Shown: positions 23,418 to 32,315 of the stretch, in pieces
Layout of the letters: every line of letters starts with the position of its first letter
How positions within the stretch are numbered: position 1 is the first letter of the stretch
Assembly: GCF_008639165.1 (NCBI RefSeq)
Contig: NZ_CP029197.1
Coordinates: 3,286,001-3,350,000 of the forward strand
Origin: Streptomyces venezuelae ATCC 10712
Lineage (GTDB): Bacteria; Actinomycetota; Actinomycetes; Streptomycetales; Streptomycetaceae
Direction of reading: 5' to 3'
DNA: 64,000 nucleotides
Position numbers and translations under genes: made by a program
Notes under the pieces: generated by a model
What the model saw: only the letters and a program-made list of their open reading frames with translations
What the model was told of the DNA's origin: nothing
The model's database searches: none

Positions 23418-24452
23418 TCATTCGTTGGCCGCCCGGGGGCGGTCGTCGTCCGCGTACTGGTCGAAGAGCGGGGTGCGGCCGTGGTCGCGGTTCCGGCGCG
23501 GCTGGCCGGTGCGCTGGCGCGGAGCCGGGGCCGGGGCGGGGGCCGGGTCGGCCGCCGTGGAGGAGCGGGCCGCGCTCCAGGTCTCCGGGTCCGTGATGTC
23601 GATGCCGCTGGTGGCGCGCGGGGCGACCGGGGCGGTGACGTAGGTGGGGAGCGGCACCGGGACCGGGTCCCAGCTGTCACCGCGGGCGGGGCCCCGCTCG
23701 CGCTGCTGGTCGACCCACTCGGCGTGGTCGGTCTGCTCGACCAGGGCGCGCCGGTCCGCCTCCTGCGGGGAGGGGGGCGTCTCGGGTGACGGCTCCGGAG
23801 TGGGGGCCGGGCGGCGGCTCTCGCGCAGCCGGGCGGCGGCGGCCTCGGCGCGCCGCCGGTCCATGACGTACACGAAGCGGCGTCGCTCCTGGACCCGCAG
23901 GTGCACGATGTACGCGCTGAGGAGCAGTGCGGGGACGGCCGGTGCCCACAGGAAGGGGACTCCGCCGACGGCCGCGACGACCGCGCCGAGGGTGAAGGCC
24001 GCGAAGAGGAGCGTCGTGACGCGCCGGCGCCGGGCGAGGACCTTGCCGCGGCGGGCCCGCTCCGCGGCGGCTCCGGCCGAGGGGCGGGGCTGTGCGGGCT
24101 TCGGCGCCGGTTCCCGTTCGGGTTCGGGCGCGGTCGCGGGGAGTTCCAGGCGGGCTTCCGTCCTGGCCGCGGGCGCGGAAAAGGCCCGGACGTCGACCGA
24201 GCTCAGGTGCTCGGTCACCGCGTCCGGGTCCACGTCGGGCGTCGGACCCTCCGCCGTACGGTCCCGCTCCTTGAGCTCCTTGGCGTATCGGCGCTCCATG
24301 CCCGCTCGTCCGGAAAGGAGCCGGATGGCGGTGCTGAAGCGTTCCGTCGGACGGGCTTCGTTCAGCTCGTCCTGCCTGCGGAGCCACATCGGTACCAAGT
24401 AGGCGGCCCATGCCCCGACGATGACTGCGTAGATGAGGCCGCTGCTGCTCAC
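23418..24452 (-). CDS. sepX: SepX, membrane-associated cell-division protein (GlpR-like)
   Basis: 344 residues. The N-terminal membrane segment SSSGLIYAVIVGAWAAYLVP is followed by MWLRRQDELNEARPTERFS, then a charged linker, two further hydrophobic spans (TTLLFAAFTLGAVVAAVGGV and APAVPALLLSAYIVHL) and a long Pro/Arg-rich cytoplasmic tail. This matches the conserved actinobacterial SepX/GlpR protein. In Streptomyces SepX supports septum formation and sporulation, and its mycolate-bacterial counterpart GlpR pairs with Glp, the gephyrin-like protein encoded four genes upstream here. Start GTG 24452. A 12-bp palindrome lies 36 bases before it. Confidence 0.85.
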   Translation of the reverse strand: MSSSGLIYAVIVGAWAAYLVPMWLRRQDELNEARPTERFSTAIRLLSGRAGMERRYAKELKERDRTAEGPTPDVDPDAVTEHLSSVDVRAFSAPAARTEARLELPATAPEPEREPAPKPAQPRPSAGAAAERARRGKVLARRRRVTTLLFAAFTLGAVVAAVGGVPFLWAPAVPALLLSAYIVHLRVQERRRFVYVMDRRRAEAAAARLRESRRPAPTPEPSPETPPSPQEADRRALVEQTDHAEWVDQQRERGPARGDSWDPVPVPLPTYVTAPVAPRATSGIDITDPETWSAARSSTAADPAPAPAPAPRQRTGQPRRNRDHGRTPLFDQYADDDRPRAANE

Positions 24453-24487
24453 GCCTCACACGGTAGAGGGGTTCGCGGGACGGCATC

Positions 24488-24499
24488 GGCCAATTGGCC
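24488..24499. promoter_or_regulatory. Palindrome GGCCAATTGGCC upstream of sepX
   Basis: A perfect 12-bp palindrome 36-47 bases upstream of the sepX start, in the AT-richer spacer after the RimJ-type gene. The same spacer holds CTGAAC-N12-GTTCAG (24529-24552) with a T-run in the loop. Candidate regulatory or terminator signals; unassigned. Confidence 0.35.
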
Positions 24500-24589
24500 C
24501 GGTGTGTCGCACGATCTGGCTGATATCACTGAACTTTTTTGTGATTGTTCAGATCGATTGCCGGTCAACTACCGACTAAATTCGAACAC

Positions 24590-25201
24590 TTATTTTATTC
24601 TTGCCTGGTGCCAGCGGCGCAGCAGCCCCTCCGGCACCTCCTCCACCGTCAGCGCGAAGACCAGGTGGTCCCGCCACGCGCCGTCGATGTGCAGGTAGCG
24701 GGGCCGCAGCCCCTCCTCGCGGAAGCCCAGCTTCTCGACGACCCGGCGCGACGGCCCGTTCTCCGGACGGATGCACACCTCCATCCGGTGCAGGCCCACC
24801 GCGCGGAAGCAGTGGTCGACGGCGAGCGCGACCGCCGTCGGCATCACCCCGCGCCCGGCCACCTCGCTGTCCACCCAGTAGCCCACATGGCCCGAGCACA
24901 TCGAGCCCCAGGTGATCCCCGCGACCGTCAACTGGCCGACGAGCCGCCCCCGGTACTCGATCACGAACGGCAGCATCCGCCCCGCGTTCGCCTCCGACCG
25001 CAGATGGCGGACCATCTGACGGTAGGTCGGCCGCTGCGCCACCGGTGCGCCCGGCGGCGCCGGCGGCACCGTCGCCTCCCAGGGCCGCAGCCACTCCCGG
25101 TTGCGCCGGTTCACCTCCCGCCAGGCCGCGTGGTCCCGCATCCTTATCGGACGGAGCAGGACGTCCCCGTCGACGAGGACCGCCGGCCAGGACGGGATCA
25201 C
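24590..25201 (-). CDS. RimJ-type GNAT acetyltransferase
   Basis: 203 residues. It has the RimJ/RimL layout: LLRPIRMRDHAAWREVNRRN, WLRPWEAT, then VGQLTVAGITWGSMCSGHVG, the acetyl-CoA site VAGRGVMPTAVALAVDHCF, and the closing PENGPSRRVVEKLGFREEGL. Such enzymes acetylate protein N-termini, classically of ribosomal proteins. Start GTG 25201 overlaps the mogA stop (GTGA), so it belongs to the leftward molybdenum-cofactor operon and lies just upstream of sepX. Its target is not shown. Confidence 0.9.
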   Translation of the reverse strand: MIPSWPAVLVDGDVLLRPIRMRDHAAWREVNRRNREWLRPWEATVPPAPPGAPVAQRPTYRQMVRHLRSEANAGRMLPFVIEYRGRLVGQLTVAGITWGSMCSGHVGYWVDSEVAGRGVMPTAVALAVDHCFRAVGLHRMEVCIRPENGPSRRVVEKLGFREEGLRPRYLHIDGAWRDHLVFALTVEEVPEGLLRRWHQARIK

Positions 25202-25761
25202 GACGGTCTCGGGTGGTCGCCGCCGCGGATCTGGTCGACGGCGTGCCGCAGGATCGGCTCCAGGACGGTCAGCCCGTCCCGCACCCCGCCGCTCGATCCC
25301 GGCAGGTTCACGATCAGCGTGCCGCCCGCGACCCCCGCGAGGCCCCGCGAGAGCGCCGCCGTCGGCACCTTCTCCCGGCCGAACGCCCGGATCGCCTCCG
25401 GGATGCCCGGGATCTCCCGCTCCAGGACCCGGCGGGTCACCTCGGGGGTCTCGTCGGTGGGCGAGATGCCCGTACCGCCGGTGGTCACGATCGCGTCGTA
25501 CCCCGCGGCGATCCCGGCCCGCAGCGCCGCCTCGACCGGCGCCCCGTCCGGGACGACCTGCGGGCCGTCCACGGCGAAGCCCATCCGGGTCAGCGCCTCG
25601 GCGATCAGCGGGCCGCCCTTGTCCTCGTAGACGCCTGCCGACGCCCGGTTGGAGGCGGTGACGACGAGCGCCGTGTACGGGCCGGGCTCCCCGGTCGGCG
25701 GCGCCCCGGCCCCCGGCTCCGCGTGCTCGTGGGCGCCCGGCTCCCGGCCGCCGCGCGTCAC
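25198..25761 (-). CDS. mogA: Molybdopterin adenylyltransferase (MogA/MoaB family)
   Basis: 187 residues from GTG 25761, which overlaps the moaC stop by GTGA. After a Gly/Pro/His-rich N-terminal tail comes the MPT-binding domain: ALVVTASNRASAGVYEDKGG, DAIVTTGGTGISPTDETPEV, and the C-terminal GVAGGTLIVNLPGSSGGVRD. The TTGGTG and PGS loops are the family signatures. It adenylates molybdopterin before metal insertion. The cofactor is needed by the molybdopterin oxidoreductase at 40119 and other molybdoenzymes. Confidence 0.9.
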   Translation of the reverse strand: MTRGGREPGAHEHAEPGAGAPPTGEPGPYTALVVTASNRASAGVYEDKGGPLIAEALTRMGFAVDGPQVVPDGAPVEAALRAGIAAGYDAIVTTGGTGISPTDETPEVTRRVLEREIPGIPEAIRAFGREKVPTAALSRGLAGVAGGTLIVNLPGSSGGVRDGLTVLEPILRHAVDQIRGGDHPRPS

Positions 25762-26243
25762 GACCCGCTCCGCGTCCAGTGGCCCGACTTCCCGCCCGTC
25801 TTCTCCTCCACCCGTACGTCGGAGATGACCGCGCCCTTGTCGACCGCCTTCACCATGTCGACGACCGTCAGGGCCGCCACCGAGACCGCCGTCAGGGCCT
25901 CCATCTCGACGCCCGTGCGGTCGGTGGTCTTCACCGTCGCCAGGATCTCGACCGCGTCGTCCGTGACCGCCAGGTCCAGGGTCACGCCCGACACCGCGAG
26001 CGGGTGGCAGAGCGGGATGAGGTCCGGGGTCCTCTTGGCGCCCATGATCCCGGCGATCCGGGCGGTGGCCAGCGCGTCGCCCTTCGGGACGCCCTCGCCG
26101 CGCAGCAGCTCGATCACGCGCGGCGAGACGAGCACCCGCCCGCTGGCGCGTGCCGTGCGGGACGTGACGTCCTTCGCCGATACGTCGACCATGCGGGCCG
26201 CGCCCGCCTCGTCGATGTGGGTGAGACCTTGCTGCGTGCTCAT
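25758..26243 (-). CDS. moaC: Cyclic pyranopterin monophosphate synthase MoaC
   Basis: 161 residues from ATG 26243 (MSTQQGLTHIDEAGAARMVD). Family motifs are clear: KGDALATARIAGIMGAKRT, LIPLCHPLAVSGV, KTTDRTGVEMEALTAVSVAA, VDMVKAVDKGAVISDVRVEE. It makes cyclic pyranopterin monophosphate, the first molybdenum-cofactor step after MoaA. An in-frame GTG at 26279 would add 12 residues; I preferred 26243, where the conserved sequence begins after GGGAG. It overlaps mogA by GTGA. Confidence 0.95.
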   Translation of the reverse strand: MSTQQGLTHIDEAGAARMVDVSAKDVTSRTARASGRVLVSPRVIELLRGEGVPKGDALATARIAGIMGAKRTPDLIPLCHPLAVSGVTLDLAVTDDAVEILATVKTTDRTGVEMEALTAVSVAALTVVDMVKAVDKGAVISDVRVEEKTGGKSGHWTRSGS

Positions 26244-26300
26244 GGCCGTGACACTCCCGGTCGCTGTGTGGGACGACACCGTACCCCCACCCTCGCCCCC

Positions 26301-27695
26301 TCAGCCGAGGAGGACCACTTCCAGCTCGGCGCCCGGCTCCACGCTGTCCGTCTCCTCCGGGACCACGAGCAGGCAGTCCGCCTGCGCGAGGGCCGCGATC
26401 AGATGCGAGCCCGCACCGCCCACCGGGGTGACGGTGCCCGCCGCCGGGTCGTACGTCCCCCGGAGGAACTGGCGGCGTCCGGCGGGCGAGGACAGCGGCC
26501 GGTCGGCGACGAGCTCGGCCCGCACCCGGGGCCGGTGCAGGTCCTCGACGCCCATCAGGGCCCGGATCGCCGGCCGCACGAACAGCTCGAAGGAGACGTA
26601 CGAGGAGACCGGGTTGCCCGGCAGGGCGAGCAGCGGGATCTGCTCGGCGCCGACCGCGCCGAAGCCCTGCGGCTTGCCCGGCTGCATGGCGAGCTTGCGG
26701 AAGTCGACCTGCCCGTCGGCGGTCAGCGCCTCCTTCACCACGTCGTACGCGCCGACGCTCACCCCGCCCGTGGTCACGATCAGATCGGCCCGGATGAGCT
26801 GGTCCTCGATGGTGGCGCGCAGCGACTCGGCGTCGTCGGCGACGGCCCCGACCCGGTAGGCGAGGGCGCCCGCGTCCCGGGCGGCGGCGGCCAGCGCGAA
26901 GCTGTTGGAGTCGTGGATCTGGCCCTCGCCCAGCGGCTCGCCGGGCTGGACGAGCTCGCTGCCGGTGGACATGACGACCACCCGGGGGCGGGGCCGCACC
27001 CGGACGGTGCCGCGGCCGATCGCGGCGAGCAGCCCGATCTGCGGCGGTCCGAGGACCGTGCCGGCCGCGAGGGCCAGCTCCCCGGCCCGTACGTCGCTGC
27101 CCGCCCTGCGGACATGGGCGCCGGTCTCGGCGGCGCGGTGCACCCGGACCTCGCCCGCGGCGCCCTCGGGGGCGGTGCTCGCGGCGGTCATGCCGGTGGC
27201 CGCGCCCCCGCCCGTACCGCCGTCGGTCCATTCGACGGGGACGACGGCCTCGGCGCCGGGAGGCAGCGGGGCGCCGGTCATGATCCGGGCGGCCTGGCCG
27301 GGGCCGACCTCGGGCAGGCCGCCGGCGCCCGCCGCGACGTCACCGACGACGGTGAGGACGGCGGGGAACTCCTCGGTGGCACCGGCGACATCGGCGACCC
27401 GGACCGCGTACCCGTCCATGGAGCTGTTGTCGAAGGGGGGCAGCGCGACCGGCACCGTCACGTCTTCGACGAGGACGCAGCCCTGCGCGTCGAGGAGTTG
27501 CAGCTCGATGGGTTCGAGCGGGCCGACCGTCGCGAGGATGTCGGCCAGGTGCTCGTCCACCGACCACAGACCGCGCGCGGGTCCCGCGCAGGGGTCCGCG
27601 GCGCCCTGCCCGTCGCCGTGGCTGTCGCCGTGCTCGTCGCCGTGGTCGTGCTCGTGGCCGTCGTGGGACGGCGACGGTGCCGCGCTGCTGCTCAA
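26301..27695 (-). CDS. glp: Gephyrin-like molybdotransferase Glp (MoeA family)
   Basis: 464 residues from TTG 27695, with GAGGAG (inside the galU stop region) upstream. The N-terminus is a His/Asp-rich tail (HDGHEHDHGDEHGDSHGDG) that may bind metal. Then the MoeA domains: PLPPFDNSSMDGYAVR-type (here ALPPFDNSSMDGYAVRVADV), ARIMTGAPLPPGAEAVVPVE, and the MPT-binding TTGGVSVGAYD, followed by LALPGNPVSSYVSFELFVRP. MoeA-type proteins insert molybdate. In Actinobacteria Glp also binds the divisome with GlpR/SepX. It follows galU by four bases. Confidence 0.92.
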   Translation of the reverse strand: MSSSAAPSPSHDGHEHDHGDEHGDSHGDGQGAADPCAGPARGLWSVDEHLADILATVGPLEPIELQLLDAQGCVLVEDVTVPVALPPFDNSSMDGYAVRVADVAGATEEFPAVLTVVGDVAAGAGGLPEVGPGQAARIMTGAPLPPGAEAVVPVEWTDGGTGGGAATGMTAASTAPEGAAGEVRVHRAAETGAHVRRAGSDVRAGELALAAGTVLGPPQIGLLAAIGRGTVRVRPRPRVVVMSTGSELVQPGEPLGEGQIHDSNSFALAAAARDAGALAYRVGAVADDAESLRATIEDQLIRADLIVTTGGVSVGAYDVVKEALTADGQVDFRKLAMQPGKPQGFGAVGAEQIPLLALPGNPVSSYVSFELFVRPAIRALMGVEDLHRPRVRAELVADRPLSSPAGRRQFLRGTYDPAAGTVTPVGGAGSHLIAALAQADCLLVVPEETDSVEPGAELEVVLLG

Positions 27696-27699
27696 GGTG

Positions 27700-28611
27700 C
27701 TACATCTCCTCGCTGACGTATCTCCGGAGCCAGGCCCGGAAGTCCGGTCCCAGATCTTCACGTTCGCACGCGAGTCTGACAATGGCACGCAGATAGTCCC
27801 CGCGGTCACCGGTGTCATAGCGGCGGCCCTTGAACACGACCCCGTGCACCGGCCCGCCGATCTTCTCGTCGGAGGCGAGCTTCTGCAGGGCGTCGGTCAG
27901 CTGGATCTCCCCGCCGCGGCCCGGCTCGGTCTCCCGGAGCATGCCGAAGACGGCCGGGTCCAGCACGTAGCGGCCGATGATCGCGTAGTTGCTGGGCGCC
28001 TCGCCCGCGTCCGGCTTCTCGACCAGGTCCGTCACCTTCACGACGTCCGAGTCGACGGTCGCCTCGACCGCCGCGCAGCCGTACAGGTGGATCTGGGAGG
28101 GCTCGACCTCCATGAGGGCGATCACACTGCCGCCCTCCCGCTCCTGGACCTCCACCATCCGCGAGAGCAGCGGGTCGCGCGGGTCGATCAGGTCGTCGCC
28201 GAGGAGGACCGCGAAGGGCTGGTCGCCGACGTGCGGGGCGGCGCAGAGCACGGCGTGGCCGAGGCCGCGCGGGGCGCCCTGGCGCACGTAGTGCATGGTG
28301 GCGAGGTCACTGGACTCCTGGACCTTGGAGAGGCGTTCGTCGTCGCCCTTCCGGCTCAGCGCCTCCTCCAGCTCGTAGTTCCGGTCGAAGTGGTCCTCCA
28401 GAGGACGCTTGTTCCGGCCGGTGATCATCAGCACGTCGGAGAGACCGGCCGCGACGGCCTCCTCGACGACGTACTGGATGGCCGGCTTGTCGACGACCGG
28501 CAGCATCTCCTTCGGCGTCGCCTTCGTCGCCGGGAGGAAGCGGGTGCCGAGACCGGCGGCCGGGATGACAGCCTTGCTGATCCGGCCGAGCCTGGGGAAC
28601 GACTGATTCAT
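27700..28611 (-). CDS. galU: UTP-glucose-1-phosphate uridylyltransferase
   Basis: 303 residues from ATG 28611 (AAGGTG upstream); ATG 28620 is an alternative. Nucleotidyltransferase motifs: KAVIPAAGLGTRFLPATKAT, PKEMLPVVDKPAIQYVVEEA, LGDDLIDPRDPLL, VEKPDAGEAPSNYAIIGRYV, VVFKGRRYDTGDRGDYLRA. It makes UDP-glucose for cell-envelope and storage sugars. It heads the operon galU-glp-moaC-mogA-rimJ-type and diverges from the cyclo-ligase gene at 28716. Confidence 0.97.
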   Translation of the reverse strand: MNQSFPRLGRISKAVIPAAGLGTRFLPATKATPKEMLPVVDKPAIQYVVEEAVAAGLSDVLMITGRNKRPLEDHFDRNYELEEALSRKGDDERLSKVQESSDLATMHYVRQGAPRGLGHAVLCAAPHVGDQPFAVLLGDDLIDPRDPLLSRMVEVQEREGGSVIALMEVEPSQIHLYGCAAVEATVDSDVVKVTDLVEKPDAGEAPSNYAIIGRYVLDPAVFGMLRETEPGRGGEIQLTDALQKLASDEKIGGPVHGVVFKGRRYDTGDRGDYLRAIVRLACEREDLGPDFRAWLRRYVSEEM

Positions 28612-28715
28612 GCGGTGCACCTTAGCCTTTCGAAATGAGAGGGAGATGTGCCTTTGATTAACTTCCTCCGCATAAAGACAGTTACGAGACTTCCTTGGAC
28701 GTATATGAGGCCGTC

Positions 28716-29309
28716 ATGACACCTGAGATGTCCGAAAAGACCGTGCTGCGCAGCCGACTTCTGGCCGCCCGCGCCGCACTGAGCACCAAGTTCCTCGGGC
28801 AGGCGGCTGAATCGCTCGCCCGCCATGGACTGGAACTGGCCGAACTCGCCGAGGCGTCCACCGTCGCCGCCTATGTGTCCGTCGGCCGCGAGCCGGGCAC
28901 GCGCGCGCTGCTCGACGCGCTCCACGCGCGCGGGGTCCGCGTCCTGCTCCCCGTCCTGCTCCCCGACAACGACCTGGACTGGGCGGCGTACGAGGGCCCC
29001 GAGCGGCTCGCGAAGGCCGGCCGGGGACTGCTCGAACCGACCGGCCCCCGGCTCGGCCCCGAGGCCGTGTGCGCCGCCGACGCCGTCCTGCTGCCCGGAC
29101 TCGCGGTCGACGCCCGCGGGATGCGGCTCGGCCGCGGCGGCGGCTCGTACGACCGGGTGCTCGCCCGGCTCACGCGCGCGGGGACCGATCCGGCGCTCGT
29201 GGTGCTCCTGTACGCGGACGAGGTGGTCGCCCGGGTCCCGGAGGAACCGCACGACCACCCCGTGCACGCGGTGGTGACCCCGGCCGGAGTCACCCGGTTC
29301 GGGTCCTGA
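28716..29309 (+). CDS. 5-formyltetrahydrofolate cyclo-ligase
   Basis: 197 residues from ATG 28716 (MTPEMSEKTVLRSRLLAARA). It has the family ATP-binding C-terminal motif RGMRLGRGGGSYDRVLARL and the fold segment VAAYVSVGREPGTRALLDAL. It converts 5-formyl-THF to methenyl-THF using ATP, returning folate to the one-carbon pool. Divergent from galU. The 18-bp palindrome GGGTCCTGATCAGGACCC (29301-29318) covers its stop and may end transcription. Confidence 0.93.
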   Translation: MTPEMSEKTVLRSRLLAARAALSTKFLGQAAESLARHGLELAELAEASTVAAYVSVGREPGTRALLDALHARGVRVLLPVLLPDNDLDWAAYEGPERLAKAGRGLLEPTGPRLGPEAVCAADAVLLPGLAVDARGMRLGRGGGSYDRVLARLTRAGTDPALVVLLYADEVVARVPEEPHDHPVHAVVTPAGVTRFGS

Positions 29310-29330
29310 TCAGGACCCTGGGCGCCCTGG

Positions 29331-32069
29331 TCAGGGCTTCAGCTTCAGCGTGTCCTTGGTGGACGCGTCCACCGCCGCCCTGCCGTAGGCCCAGTCGTAC
29401 AGGTCGCCCCGCGCCCACGCGTCCGTCTGGTCGGTGTAGTGGGAGTTGAAGGCGTGGCCGGAGGCCCCGGTCAGGTTGATCCACCGGGACTTGTCCCAGT
29501 CGCCGACGTTGACGACCATCCGCATCGACGGCACCCAGATGACCTCGTAGCCGCCGGCCGCGTTCCAGCCGGTGGCGTCGACGGCCGCCTCGCCGCCGCC
29601 CAGGTTCCACGGGCCGCGGTTGAGGAGCTGCTGCACGACGCCGGGTCCCGCGGTGCCCAGGGTCTGGTTCTTCAGGGTCAGCTGGTGCAGCCGGCCCCAG
29701 CTCCAGGTGGAGACGTCCTTGCCGAGCTTGGCGGTCAGCTCCCAGCGCGCGTCCTTCATGGCGCGGGCGAGCAGCTGGTCACGGGTCTCGGTGGCCTGGT
29801 CGGTGCGGTTGCCCGGGGTGACCCACCACTCGCTCTTCTCCTGCTTGAGGAGCGGGCGGACCACCTCGTACCAGCGGTCGCCGCCGTCCGGCTGCGCCGA
29901 GTCGGGGTCGCGCTGGCCGCATTCCCGTACGAGCTTGTTCTGCTCGTCGACCGGGCCGGTGGCGTCGGCCGGGCGCACGTTGATGCAGTCGCCCTCGGCG
30001 CGCAGCTCCTTGGGCAGCTTGTTGCCGAAGGAGAGCTTGAGGACGTTGCGCCAGACCGCGTTGAAGTAGGCGGCGGCGGCCGAGTCGGGCTCCTGCGTGT
30101 AGTCCCAGCCTTCGAGGAGCTTCTGCGCCTCGCGGACGTACGGGTCCGAGATGTCGATCTTCAGCAGGAGCGGGTTCAGGAGGGTCGCGATCTCGCTGCG
30201 GTTGTCCGTCTGCATGGTCCGCATGTCGTCCGGCGAGATCTTGCCGCCGTCCTTGATCTTCGACTCGATGAGGTCGTTGATCCGCTGGCTGCGCGAGCCG
30301 TAGCCCCAGTCCTTGGTGAGCAGGTCGGGGTAGCCCTTGGCGTCGATCACGGCCTGGTTGGCGGTGACGACGTAGCCGCGCTCCGGGTCGTACTCGTACG
30401 GCAGCTGCTCGAAGGGGATGTAGCCCTTCCACCGGTACGAGGAGTCCCAGCCGGGCGCGGGCAGGGTGCCGTCGCCCTTGGTGCGCTGCGGGATCTTGCC
30501 CGGGGACTGGTAGCCGATGTGGCCCTCGGTGTCGGCGTAGACCAGGTTCTGCGAGGGGACCTCGAAGTTCTTGGCGGCGGCGCGGAACTGCTTGAAGTCC
30601 TTGGCGCGGTCGAGGGCGAAGATCGCGTCCATCGACTTGCCCGGCTGGAGCGCGGTCCACTGGAGGGAGACGCCGTAGCCGGTGCCCCGGTCGGGGGCGG
30701 CGTTGCCGACGGGTGCCTGCTGGCCGACCTTCTCCAGCTCGGAGGAGCGGTCGGAGACGAGCGGGCCCCGGTCGGTGGAGCGGATGGTGATCGTCCGGTC
30801 TTCGCCGCCGGCGACCTTGATGATCTCGTCGCGGACGATGAAGGGCTTGGTCCTGCCGTCGACGAGGTAGCCGTCGGGGCCGATCTTCTCCAGGTAGAGG
30901 TCGGTGACGTCGGCGCCGAGGTTGGTGAGGCCCCAGGCGATCTTGTCGTTGTGGCCGATGATCACGCCGGGCATGCCGGAGAAGGTGTAGCCGGCGACGT
31001 CGTAGCGGCAGGTCGCCGAGACCGAGCGGCAGTGCAGGCCCATCTGGTACCAGAGGGACGGCAGCTGGGGCGCGAGGTGCGGGTCGTTGGCCAGCAGCGG
31101 CTTGCCGGAGGTCGTGTACCGGCCGGAGACGACCCAGGAGTTCGAGCCGATGCCGTTGCCGTTCGGGCCGAGCAGGGCGGGGATGCCGTCGAGCACCTCG
31201 GAGAGCGCGCCCAGCTGGGAGTTCATCCCCTGCGACGAGCCGCCGGGGCCGTTGCCCGGGGTGTCGCCGGTGGTCGCGCCGTCGCCCTCGGTGGCCTTCG
31301 CCTTGGGGTCGAACTTCCCGGTGGACTCGTCGACCGCGCCCTGCCCGACGATCGGCTGGTGGAGGGCGTACGGGTACTCCGGGTACAGCTGCTTGATCTG
31401 GGCCGCGCTCAGCCGGCTCGTCATCAGCGAGCGGTCGATCTCGTCCTGCATGTTGCCGCGCAGGTCCCAGGCCATGGCCTTGAGCCAGGCCACCGAGTCG
31501 ACCGGCGTCCACGGCTCGATCGTGTAGTCGTTGCTGAAGGCCAGGGCCGCGTACTCCACGGAGACGTCGGCCGGGTCCCGGTCCTTCAGGTAGGCGTTGA
31601 CGCCCTCCGCGTACGCCTGGAGGTACTTCTTCGTCTCGGCGGACAGGACCTTGTCGTACTCCTGCTGCGCGACCCGGCGCCAGCCGAGGGTGCGCAGGAA
31701 GGCGTCCGTCTCGACCTGGCCGTCGCCGAACATCTCGGAGAGCCGGCCCGCGGTGACGTGCCGCCGGACGTCCATCTCGTAGAAGCGGTCCTGCGCCTGG
31801 ACGTAGCCCTGGGCGCGGAAGAGGTCCGTCTCGTTGTCCGCGTAGATCTGCGGGACGCCGTTCGCGTCCCGCTTGACCTCGACCTCGCCGGAGAGCCTGT
31901 CGAGCCGGATCTCGCCCGTGGTCTGCGGGAACGAGGCCCGGACGGTGCTCACACCCCAGTACCCGCCGTATCCGACGCCCGCGACCAGGGCGAGGACCAG
32001 GACGAGGAGGATCAGGCGGGCGCGCCGCCCTTTCTTCTTGGCGGGAGGCGCGGTCGTGTTGGAGGGCAT
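29331..32069 (-). CDS. Penicillin acylase family hydrolase
   Basis: 912 residues. A Lys/Arg-rich cytoplasmic start and one N-terminal membrane anchor (ARLILLVLVLALVAGVGYGG) lead to the alpha-chain region (DRFYEMDVRRHVTAGRLSEM). After a Gly/Thr-rich linker (GDTPGNGPGGSSQGMN) comes the Ntn-hydrolase beta chain beginning at Ser309 in IGSNSWVVSGRYTTSGKPL, the autocatalytic cleavage site. NDPHL and GLTNLGADVTDLY are also typical. Relatives cleave beta-lactam side chains, acyl-homoserine lactones or lipopeptide acyl chains. The substrate is not visible here. It diverges from the K+/H+ antiporter gene. Confidence 0.93.
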   Translation of the reverse strand: MPSNTTAPPAKKKGRRARLILLVLVLALVAGVGYGGYWGVSTVRASFPQTTGEIRLDRLSGEVEVKRDANGVPQIYADNETDLFRAQGYVQAQDRFYEMDVRRHVTAGRLSEMFGDGQVETDAFLRTLGWRRVAQQEYDKVLSAETKKYLQAYAEGVNAYLKDRDPADVSVEYAALAFSNDYTIEPWTPVDSVAWLKAMAWDLRGNMQDEIDRSLMTSRLSAAQIKQLYPEYPYALHQPIVGQGAVDESTGKFDPKAKATEGDGATTGDTPGNGPGGSSQGMNSQLGALSEVLDGIPALLGPNGNGIGSNSWVVSGRYTTSGKPLLANDPHLAPQLPSLWYQMGLHCRSVSATCRYDVAGYTFSGMPGVIIGHNDKIAWGLTNLGADVTDLYLEKIGPDGYLVDGRTKPFIVRDEIIKVAGGEDRTITIRSTDRGPLVSDRSSELEKVGQQAPVGNAAPDRGTGYGVSLQWTALQPGKSMDAIFALDRAKDFKQFRAAAKNFEVPSQNLVYADTEGHIGYQSPGKIPQRTKGDGTLPAPGWDSSYRWKGYIPFEQLPYEYDPERGYVVTANQAVIDAKGYPDLLTKDWGYGSRSQRINDLIESKIKDGGKISPDDMRTMQTDNRSEIATLLNPLLLKIDISDPYVREAQKLLEGWDYTQEPDSAAAAYFNAVWRNVLKLSFGNKLPKELRAEGDCINVRPADATGPVDEQNKLVRECGQRDPDSAQPDGGDRWYEVVRPLLKQEKSEWWVTPGNRTDQATETRDQLLARAMKDARWELTAKLGKDVSTWSWGRLHQLTLKNQTLGTAGPGVVQQLLNRGPWNLGGGEAAVDATGWNAAGGYEVIWVPSMRMVVNVGDWDKSRWINLTGASGHAFNSHYTDQTDAWARGDLYDWAYGRAAVDASTKDTLKLKP

Positions 32070-32235
32070 CGCTGTCCTTCGAGGGGCAGGGTGGTCCTGG
32101 AGTACGGGTGCAACCTTAGGCGCAGCGCCTGGGCGGCCTGGACGCGGTGTCAGGAACAGAACCGTACTGATGAGCGAGGAGCCGCAAAGAGGGCGTCAAG
32201 AAAACGTTAAAGATTAGGTAAGGTAACGAAGTGTC

Positions 32236-32292
32236 GGCCGCTGGAGGAACGATCCAGCCGGCCATGACGGCCGCTGGAAGACGATCCAGCCG
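32236..32292 (+). promoter_or_regulatory. Two tandem similar hairpins in the antiporter leader
   Basis: GGCCGCTGGA-N5-GATCCAGCCG (32236-32260) is followed nine bases later by GGCCGCTGGA-N4-GATCCAGCCG (32269-32292). Each can fold as CTGGA/TCCAG stems extended by CGGCC pairing. The pair ends 24 bases before the CTG start of the antiporter and just before its ribosome binding site GGGGAAGGAA. This may be a cis-acting leader. It does not match a riboswitch consensus I can name. Confidence 0.45.
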
Positions 32293-32315
32293 CGTGTGAG
32301 GGGAAGGAACGGCCA

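Noticed and set aside
23053..23421. N-terminal extension of the FG-GAP protein upstream of 23052
   Set aside because: It would run through the tRNA-Ala gene and its terminator, and the signal peptide begins after 23052.
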